A stretch of DNA of 64,000 nt from Brevundimonas sp. UBA4553 (GTDB lineage: Bacteria; Pseudomonadota; Alphaproteobacteria; Caulobacterales; Caulobacteraceae), in the NCBI RefSeq assembly GCF_002387245.1, contig NZ_DGLD01000019.1, positions 186,001-250,000 on the forward strand, read 5' to 3'. Under the pieces are notes generated by a model. That model was given only the letters and a program-made list of their open reading frames with translations. It had not been told where the DNA came from and did no database searches. Positions 8,750-15,064 of the stretch are shown here, one piece after another (positions within the stretch are counted from its first letter, which is position 1; each line of letters begins with the position of its first letter). The translations under genes were made by a program, and so were the position numbers.

Positions 8750-11194
8750 TCAGCCATCCAGTAGGTCGAGTTGCGTGGCCCCCTGTACCCGCTCCCGGCG
8801 CGCAAAACTCAATGCCTCTTTCACTTTTCCTATGATGTAGATTGCCCCCGACTGCCTCAGGTCGGCATATCCGGGGTGCACAAGAAGGGTTCGATGTTGA
8901 GCTTCAAGGTAGGTCAGCAGTTCCTCGACCACGGCAATATAGCGATGTAGCGATGGTTGGCTGGTACGGTTCTCGATTTGCATAAGCTCGTAGATTCGAG
9001 CCCCGAATTTGTCGTCATCCAAAGCAGTGGTCGGAAGAACCGCCGCCAAGTATTCTATTCGGGAAGCCAAGAGCCTCATGTGAGCCCAACCTGAAGCGGT
9101 AGCTTTAACGCAGTCCGTAGGCCCGATTTCGGTCAGGGATGAAGTCTCGACTTCTATCAGTTCCTTCTCGAGAGCGAAGAGGCATGCCTGCTCGATGTCA
9201 GACCTAACAAAGCCCATGGCTTCAAGCTCGCCGATGGTACGCGTGATCGCCACGAAGCCCATCTGCCCGTTATCGCCCTGAACTTTCCGGCGGCCGATCA
9301 GGTAGAATAGTATTTCGGGAACAAGGAAATTCGATGGCCTGACCCAACTAGCTTCGCAGTGAAGCAAGTTGGCAACAAATCCGGTATCGTTATTGAAGAA
9401 GCGGAAATCCTGTCGCATCAATGACCGCAGTATCCTGTATTCCGGAAATGACCGGAACCCTGTGCCTTGAGCAACAGACGCAATGATGTCCTCTGGCATG
9501 TGGCCAGAAGTGAGGATTGCAAAAAACATGTCCAGCGCGCGCCGAACGTTTCGACCGGCTAATGCTTCCAGAATACGAGAAAGATTAGAGGCTCGTTGAA
9601 AAAGCTCAGCGTATATCCCCCGAATGAACTCCCCAGCTCGTCGCTTGGGGTAAGTTATCTGTATGCCAGAAGGTGTCCGATACTTAACTTCTTCAGGGGC
9701 TTCTTGATCGATCAGTTCAAGGCTTAGTTCGAGTCGTCGTTTAACGACGTCTACAAAACGCGGTGGGCTAATATGAAATATTTGCCCGCTACGATAGGTG
9801 TCGAGTGGAGGTTCGTTTTTGTAGGCTTCGAACGTCGAGTCTCGCATCTGGAGGATAACCAGAGCGCGCGTTTGATCCATGAACCACAGCGCAGCCTCAA
9901 AAGCGATGAGTTGGCTAGCTGTGTCTCGCCTGTCCACGTTGTCGAACACAACTATCAGGTTGTCGCCGCGGTCTCCTTGGAGAAAGCGGGATATTCCTCG
10001 CGTTAGCTTGAGGGGATCCTGACGCCAGGCTTCGATATCTCTGGCCCGTTCTAGGCCTCCTCGACCAGCAGCAGATAACTCCATCCGGTCGTAAAACGCC
10101 TTACGATCCGCCAGGTCCGGAGCAAAAAGGCGTTCTTGGTCGGTAGCATCTCGGATGTCGACCGGCGCTCCCTCTTCGATGATGCTTTCGACGAAGGCTT
10201 TGCAAACAAAGTCGTTGATTGACTTGAAATCCTGCGGCGTCGCGAGATTAAAATTCAGAAACGCCCAATGGCTTTTATCTGCGAGCGGCTGAGGTTGCAG
10301 AAACTCGCGATAACGCCGAGCAAACAACGATTTCCCAGAACCGACACCCCCAGTAACGAGTTGCAGATCTCCGCCTGCTGGCTTTTCTTGATCAAACCGG
10401 GAGATGGGGCGAGTGATTTGATCCGCTCGCCTCCTGCTGGTTGTGATCTCTATTCTAGCTTTCGAGCGCGCCAAGCGGTCCTTTAGGAACGATTCAAGGA
10501 TTCGGTCGTAACTCGTGATCTCATTGGATGAGATGTATGCGCGGCTGTATATTTCTGGGTCAGTTGACTGATCTCGTGATGAGAAATAACGGCGCAAAAT
10601 AGGAGCTAGATCTGCCGCAAATGTATTCGGATCAATGCGGGATATGATTTGGGCTGGGCCTGCCCCTTGGTTAAATGGGCGGCGAAAATTAGACGACCGA
10701 AGGCGCTCTGATAGAGGTCGGCTTATATCGCTAAGGGCGTCGTCGCCACAGAGCTGAATGAGTTCGTCTAGCTCGCGGCCGCCTACTTTCAGAAGTTCGA
10801 TGTCAGCAATGAGCTGAGGTTCGGTGTCCCAGTAGCCAGCAAATAAGCGGCGTCCATCCGTAGCCAACACCCGGCTACATGGATTCAACCCAGTCGGAAA
10901 AGTCCGATTGATTTCTCCCGCGTAAAGGCGAGCTTCCGCGTAGGCCTGTTCGACATCGGCAGCAGGCGACTTGGCCTCTACCACGAGGATGGGCAAAGAA
11001 TTCTTGTAGATGCAGAAATCGGGTACGTACCCGATCTTCCGCTTCGTGCCTTTGCCGATGTCCCGCGCTGAGATCCCTTCCTTGCTTCGGATTTCAACCA
11101 GCGGAATCCCGAGCAACTCATCACGCGTCAGAAGCGGGATGACGATCTGAGCTTCTACGTCGCCCTCAGTTGCATTGTCTTGAATCGCATCCAT
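8750..11194 (-). CDS. HsdR-N-like nuclease domain fused to a P-loop NTPase
   Basis: 814 residues from the ATG at 11194, which has GAGGAG 5 nt upstream; the frame is open from a TTG at 11215. The N-terminal 130 or so residues resemble the type I restriction HsdR N-terminal domain: an E-rich start (TEGDVEAQIVIPLL), then PDFCIYKNSLPILVVEAK, giving the PD-(D/E)xK residues D59, E73 and K75. A P-loop ATPase follows, with Walker A GGVGSGKS at about 282-289 and Walker B IVVFDNVDRRD near 414-424. About 390 further residues are unrecognised. No helicase motifs are seen, so this is not an ordinary HsdR. The layout suggests an NTPase-gated nuclease, plausibly anti-phage. It is convergent with the KAP-like NTPase. 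Confidence 0.82.
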   Translation of the reverse strand: MDAIQDNATEGDVEAQIVIPLLTRDELLGIPLVEIRSKEGISARDIGKGTKRKIGYVPDFCIYKNSLPILVVEAKSPAADVEQAYAEARLYAGEINRTFPTGLNPCSRVLATDGRRLFAGYWDTEPQLIADIELLKVGGRELDELIQLCGDDALSDISRPLSERLRSSNFRRPFNQGAGPAQIISRIDPNTFAADLAPILRRYFSSRDQSTDPEIYSRAYISSNEITSYDRILESFLKDRLARSKARIEITTSRRRADQITRPISRFDQEKPAGGDLQLVTGGVGSGKSLFARRYREFLQPQPLADKSHWAFLNFNLATPQDFKSINDFVCKAFVESIIEEGAPVDIRDATDQERLFAPDLADRKAFYDRMELSAAGRGGLERARDIEAWRQDPLKLTRGISRFLQGDRGDNLIVVFDNVDRRDTASQLIAFEAALWFMDQTRALVILQMRDSTFEAYKNEPPLDTYRSGQIFHISPPRFVDVVKRRLELSLELIDQEAPEEVKYRTPSGIQITYPKRRAGEFIRGIYAELFQRASNLSRILEALAGRNVRRALDMFFAILTSGHMPEDIIASVAQGTGFRSFPEYRILRSLMRQDFRFFNNDTGFVANLLHCEASWVRPSNFLVPEILFYLIGRRKVQGDNGQMGFVAITRTIGELEAMGFVRSDIEQACLFALEKELIEVETSSLTEIGPTDCVKATASGWAHMRLLASRIEYLAAVLPTTALDDDKFGARIYELMQIENRTSQPSLHRYIAVVEELLTYLEAQHRTLLVHPGYADLRQSGAIYIIGKVKEALSFARRERVQGATQLDLLDG

Positions 11195-11347
11195 CCAGCC
11201 ACTCTCCTCGCCCAATGGTTAGCCCAATAAGCGGCGAGCCGACAGAGGCACCATGGATGATGGGGCCTATGGCACATTCGAACATCTGCAACTGGTCGAA
11301 GGCGACCGTGATGCACCCGGCGAATGTCTAGTTTGGGTCAGCGCTCT

Positions 11348-11366
11348 AATGTCCGCTTCTGGCGCT
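11348..11366. repeat. Copy of the CCGCTT-type intergenic repeat
   Basis: AATGTCCGCTTCTGGCGC sits in the gap between the nuclease-NTPase gene and the Excalibur gene. It is the best match to the repeat family also seen at 6536-6712 and 11793. Confidence 0.5.
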
Positions 11367-11426
11367 TAGGAGCCGTTCACCCTGTTGAGCGACTGTCTGG
11401 AAACCCACGGGTTCTATCGTAGCCAA

Positions 11427-11726
11427 ATGGCGCGGCATTCACACAGATGGTCGAAACGTCCCAAGGCGAAGCCGATGCCGATGTGGCTGGTCGGAGTAGG
11501 TACGTTCGCGATCGCTTTTGGTGGAGCCACCTACGTCCTGACGCCCGGTGCTCCAGGAATGCCTGAGCTGCGTCGAGAATGGAGCAAGCGGACGACGGAT
11601 CAACATTACTCCGGGTGCAGCGAAGCGCGCGCCAATAAGCACGAGGACATCGCCTCGTGGGAGCCAAGCTACCGAGAACATATGGACGGGGATGGCGACG
11701 GCCTGGCCTGCGAGCCCTATCGGTGA
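11427..11726 (+). CDS. Excalibur calcium-binding domain protein, membrane-anchored
   Basis: 99 residues from the ATG at 11427; an in-frame TTG at 11385 would add 14 residues. A basic N-terminus is followed by one membrane segment (MWLVGVGTFAIAFGGATYVL). The C-terminus is an Excalibur motif: a cysteine in YSGCSEARAN, then HMDGDGDGLACE, the DxDxDG loop with a paired cysteine. Excalibur domains are extracytoplasmic and bind calcium. In other bacteria they are found fused to secreted nucleases or proteases, but no enzymatic domain is present here. It stands alone between accessory genes. Confidence 0.8.
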   Translation: MARHSHRWSKRPKAKPMPMWLVGVGTFAIAFGGATYVLTPGAPGMPELRREWSKRTTDQHYSGCSEARANKHEDIASWEPSYREHMDGDGDGLACEPYR

Positions 11727-11792
11727 GTGTTTCTGAGGCGCGGGCGGATCAGGCGGAGTAGCTCAGCGAAGGTTAGTTTCGCAGTGGATGGC

Positions 11793-11814
11793 AATGTCTG
11801 TTCCTGGCGCAAAG
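11793..11814. repeat. Degenerate copy of the CCGCTT-type repeat
   Basis: AATGTCTGTTCCTGGCGC followed by AAAG keeps the framework of the family at 6536-6712 and 11348, with changes in the core. It lies just after the Excalibur gene. Confidence 0.4.
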
Positions 11815-11844
11815 ATGCTGGCGGGAGCAACCCGCCGGCGAGTT

Positions 11845-11976
11845 TCATTTCTTGCTGGGACGCTGCGTCAGTGCGGATCCTGCCGCAGTTTTCGAGTTCT
11901 TCCCGGTGCGACCGTCGCGAAGAACCTTCGACGCCGCCTTGCCAGCTTTCTCACTAGTTTGCTCACTCTTGACCAT
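11845..11976 (-). CDS. Small basic Ser/Lys/Ala-rich protein (43 residues)
   Basis: An ATG at 11976 opens a 43-residue frame ending in TGA at 11845. A good ribosome-binding site (GGAGG, 5 nt before the start) precedes it. The protein begins MVKSEQTSEKAGKAASKVLR and ends GSALTQRPSKK. It is rich in Lys, Ser and Ala and has no membrane segment. The pattern SKVL then KTAAGSALTQ resembles short conserved hypothetical proteins of proteobacteria that are often found near accessory genes. The function is unknown. Codon usage and the strong ribosome-binding site argue that it is real. Confidence 0.65.
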   Translation of the reverse strand: MVKSEQTSEKAGKAASKVLRDGRTGKNSKTAAGSALTQRPSKK

Positions 11977-12146
11977 GAGAACCTCCATCGTCACACCCGA
12001 TATGGGGCGTCGAACTAACGCGGACCCGATATGTTGTGTTCCCGTGTTCGGCGGATGTCAGATTATGGGCAGCAGTCTTACGCTCGCTGCTGGCGCTGAA
12101 CGGATGCCCCGCCGATTTGCATCCGGCTCGGCGCCGAGCGCACAGA

Positions 12147-13064
12147 TCAGGCGATGTCGGCCTTCGACTTCAACTCTGCGATCCTGGATTGGCAAAGGTC
12201 AGCGACCAGATCGCGCAGCAGGCGGGCGCCCGCGGTCAACCATTCCAGGTCTTCGGCCGAGGCGTCGTACTGGTCGCTGTAGCGGGCTTCGACATAGGCG
12301 CGCTTGAGCAGTTCGAAGCGGCGGCGGTCGGCGCGCTGTTCGCGGGGCCAGGCCTCGACCAGATGCGTGTCCACGTCCTCGGCGAGCGAGCGCAGGAACT
12401 TGATGTTGTGCGAGCGCGGGAAATAGAAGGTGTGGACCAGAAGGAAGCAGGCGTAGGCGGCTTCGACGGCCTGGTGGAGGCTAAAGGCTGCAAGCTTGCG
12501 GTTGCCTTGATTGGCGTAGAACTCGGCACCCTTCAGCAGATCGCCGATCTGCCTAATCCAGTGCGCCTCATATCTTAGAGCGGTATCGACAGCATCTGTC
12601 GGCGTCATCGGCTGCGGCGTCGCCAGCGGGTGACCGGGCACGCTGTAGAGCGAGATCCCGTCGCGCACGATGTCAGTCCAGAAGTACTCGCCGCGCTTCA
12701 GGGCGTCGTTCACCTCGTGGAGGTCGTGAACGATGATGTTGACCGTCCGGCCGATGGCGGGATCGCGCAGGATCTGATCCTCGGCGTTCCACCAGTAGTC
12801 GGCGATGTTGGTCATCTTGGCGTTGTTGACCACGATCAGAAGATCGAAATCCGACAAGTAGCCGTTCTGTGGCTCATCGACCCAGTCGCCGCGCGCATAG
12901 GAGCCGAAGAGGATGATCTTCAGCACCATCCCGCCGCGACGCCACTCCTGCGTGCCGCCCCCGCCGCCGTTCTTGGCCGCCTCGAATCCGGCCAGCAGCG
13001 TGTCCCGCACGCGCTCAAGCTCGCGCTGCTGCCGCTCCGGTAGATGGTGCAAATCAGACCGCAT
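12147..13064 (-). CDS. Nucleotidyltransferase fused to a HEPN domain
   Basis: 305 residues. The N-terminal half has the polymerase-beta-type nucleotidyltransferase signature GSYARGDW followed by SDFDLLIVV. The C-terminal half (about residues 160-290) is an all-helical HEPN domain with LHQAVEAAYACFLLVHTFYF and RAYVEARYSDQY. MNT and HEPN are usually separate genes of toxin-antitoxin pairs, in which MNT adds nucleotides to the HEPN RNase. Here both are on one polypeptide, as in a known class of fused proteins. A start at 13064 fits the family, but no strong ribosome-binding site is visible. A role in stress or defence is an inference. Confidence 0.85.
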   Translation of the reverse strand: MRSDLHHLPERQQRELERVRDTLLAGFEAAKNGGGGGTQEWRRGGMVLKIILFGSYARGDWVDEPQNGYLSDFDLLIVVNNAKMTNIADYWWNAEDQILRDPAIGRTVNIIVHDLHEVNDALKRGEYFWTDIVRDGISLYSVPGHPLATPQPMTPTDAVDTALRYEAHWIRQIGDLLKGAEFYANQGNRKLAAFSLHQAVEAAYACFLLVHTFYFPRSHNIKFLRSLAEDVDTHLVEAWPREQRADRRRFELLKRAYVEARYSDQYDASAEDLEWLTAGARLLRDLVADLCQSRIAELKSKADIA

Positions 13065-13662
13065 AGGGTGAGTCTAAACGAAAACGTCCCGGCTGCACCA
13101 ATCAACGGTCAAGGTGGGGTGATTTACACCTGAAATGCGTCAAGCTCGGACATTCGTCTCCGAGCGGGGGATGGACATTCGTGGGCCCACGGTGACTTTT
13201 GCGTGGGCGGTGACAGTGCTGTCCCGCGAAAGGCCCGGGCCATCCGCCGGAACCGCACCTGTCGGCCTTGAAGAGCGACAGTCGCGCCATGTTTTCTGCA
13301 TTGGCTGCAGTTGGCGAAGGTCGGACAGGCGGGCGAGACGGGTCATTTTATGCTGGGCTGGGCATGCAGGGCATGTGCGTTCGGGGCGGAGCAAGGCCTG
13401 AGCCGACGAAGGCACGGTCCGATCAAGTCCCTGGCGGTCCTACCGTTCCTTCGCCCGCCCAACATTGTCTGGTAGCGCCGTGGGTGGACCCGGCGCGGCT
13501 CGGGAGCATCAGCAAATTTGACTAGGTAACCATGACCACGCGCTTGCGTGATGTCGGCCCGGAATGAGCGGCCCAATATGGCCGCAATGTGGTCATCGCC
13601 GCATTGGCTCGTCCATCAGGTGATGTGGCGAATTCTTCAACACCGTCATTTCGGAGGCTATT
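13065..13662. other. Gene-free stretch upstream of the pilus operon
   Basis: No convincing coding sequence is present. The string GGACATTCGT/G occurs twice (about 13147 and 13172) and may be a half-copy of the intergenic repeat family. GCGGCC and GGCCGC form a small palindrome at 13568-13585. The last 20 bases carry the GGAGG ribosome-binding site of the pilin gene. The pilin promoter must lie here but was not assigned. Confidence 0.45.
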
Positions 13663-14250
13663 ATGCGTGGTTTTGTTTTTGCGGCGGCCGCCGCTGCAGC
13701 TCTGCTTGCCATCCCGGCCGTATCCAGCGCCCAGACGAACGTCACTGTTTCCACCAGCGTGACTGATTTCTGCGGCATCGGCCTTGCCAATGTGGCGGGC
13801 GGCAACGTCGCCGTCGCCAACGGCGCCCGTCAAAAGGTCACCACCCTGCGGATGTCCTGCAACTCGGCGACCGGTGCGAAGCTGACCTCGAGCGCCCAGA
13901 ACGGCGACTTCAAGTCGCCTGCCGGCGTGCTGATCAACTATGACTGGGATCTGGTGGTCCAGGGCGTGCCGGCGCTCGGCTTCGCCGCCGTCGACACCTG
14001 GCCCGGCAGCCCGGCCATCGTCACCAACTCGGGCGGCTATAGCCAGGCTCTGGCCGACGGCATCTTCGCCGACCTGTTCCTGAACCTTTGCTACAACGTT
14101 CCGGGCGGCCCGGGCGTGGGCGGCACCCAAGGCGATCCGACCAACCCTGGCTCTTCGGGTTGCGCGGCTGCGCCCTCGGGACCTGGCGCGGCCTCGGCCC
14201 CCGCCGGCACCTACACGGAAGTCTTCACCTTCGCGCTGAACCCGGCCTGA
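13663..14250 (+). CDS. Secreted structural pilin-like protein of a chaperone-usher pilus
   Basis: 195 residues. There is a clear signal peptide (hydrophobic run AAAAAAALLAIPAV, likely cut after SSA), then a beta-rich, Gly/Ala/Asn-rich protein with cysteines in DFCGIG, MSCNSA, LCYNV and SGCAA. It ends TYTEVFTFALNPA, the type of C-terminal beta strand used in donor-strand exchange. The ribosome-binding site CGGAGG is strong. A terminator and then the chaperone and usher genes follow directly, so it should be the main subunit. Its sequence family was not recognised. Confidence 0.75.
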   Translation: MRGFVFAAAAAAALLAIPAVSSAQTNVTVSTSVTDFCGIGLANVAGGNVAVANGARQKVTTLRMSCNSATGAKLTSSAQNGDFKSPAGVLINYDWDLVVQGVPALGFAAVDTWPGSPAIVTNSGGYSQALADGIFADLFLNLCYNVPGGPGVGGTQGDPTNPGSSGCAAAPSGPGAASAPAGTYTEVFTFALNPA

Positions 14251-14262
14251 CCGGAAAGTGAA

Positions 14263-14294
14263 ACGGGGAGCCGATGGAGCGGCTCCCCGTTTTT
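14263..14294 (+). terminator. Intrinsic terminator or attenuator after the pilin gene
   Basis: ACGGGGAGCCG at 14263-14273 pairs perfectly with CGGCTCCCCGT at 14280-14290 around a 6-nt loop, and the stem runs into a run of five T's. It sits between pilin and chaperone on the same strand. Partial termination here would give more pilin message than assembly-factor message. Confidence 0.8.
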
Positions 14295-14325
14295 CTGCGC
14301 GCATTTCTGCAGGGAGGATGCAGTG

Positions 14326-15063
14326 ATGAGAATGCCCATCGTCGCGGCCGCGATCGCCGCCTTGGTTATGAGCCTGGGAACGCCCGGGGACAGTCGCGCC
14401 ATGGACGTGTCGCCCATGGTCGCCAAGATCACGCCGTCCGGCAACGGTTCCAGCTACCGATTGACGGTCAGGAACGACAGCGCCGCTGCGGCCACGGTCG
14501 AAATTGAAGTCTATCGAATGCAGGTCGATGAGACCGGCGCCCGAAGCCTGACGCCGGAAGACAACGACATCGTCGTCTTTCCGGTCCAGTCGGTCATTCC
14601 GCCGAACCGCGAACAGGTCGTTCAGGTCCGCTATCTGGGCGAGGCCAGCAGCGAAGGGCGGATGTATCTGATCCGGGCCGCCCAGTTGCCCATCAACATG
14701 CAGACCACTTCGGCGGACGGCGAAGCCGGCGCCGACATCAAGGTGGCCTTCAACATCAACACCTATGTCTTCGTAGCGCCCGCGAGTGCGCGCGGGGCGG
14801 TCGAGGTGACCTCGGTGTCACGCGCGTCCAATGGGGACGTGCTCTTGTCGGCGCGCAACACCGGGTCCGGCTTCGCTCATCTCCGCGAGGCCCGTTTCAC
14901 CCTGACCACGGCCGACGGCAAGGCGCACGAGATTCCGGCTGCGGACGTGGATGTCGGCGAAGTCAGCGTGATCGCCGGCGGCGCCACGCGTCAGATCCGT
15001 ATCCCGGCCGCCTTGGCCGCAGCGGCAACCGGCGACGTCACGGCGTCGATCGCCCTGCTGTGA
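14326..15063 (+). CDS. Periplasmic pilus-assembly chaperone (PapD-like)
   Basis: 245 residues from the ATG at 14326, which has GGAGG 8 nt upstream; a GTG one codon earlier is less likely. A signal peptide is followed by two immunoglobulin-like domains. The first shows the chaperone pattern VSPMVAKITPSG, then FPVQSVIPPNREQVVQVRY, equivalent to the G1 strand and its preceding Pro of PapD-like proteins. It should cap pilin subunits in the periplasm and hand them to the usher. The gene ends 1 nt before the usher start. Confidence 0.88.
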   Translation: MRMPIVAAAIAALVMSLGTPGDSRAMDVSPMVAKITPSGNGSSYRLTVRNDSAAAATVEIEVYRMQVDETGARSLTPEDNDIVVFPVQSVIPPNREQVVQVRYLGEASSEGRMYLIRAAQLPINMQTTSADGEAGADIKVAFNINTYVFVAPASARGAVEVTSVSRASNGDVLLSARNTGSGFAHLREARFTLTTADGKAHEIPAADVDVGEVSVIAGGATRQIRIPAALAAAATGDVTASIALL

Positions 15064-15064
15064 G

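Noticed and set aside
11250..11366. A 38-residue frame between the nuclease-NTPase and Excalibur genes
   Set aside because: It ends inside an intergenic repeat, has no ribosome-binding site and no recognisable pattern.
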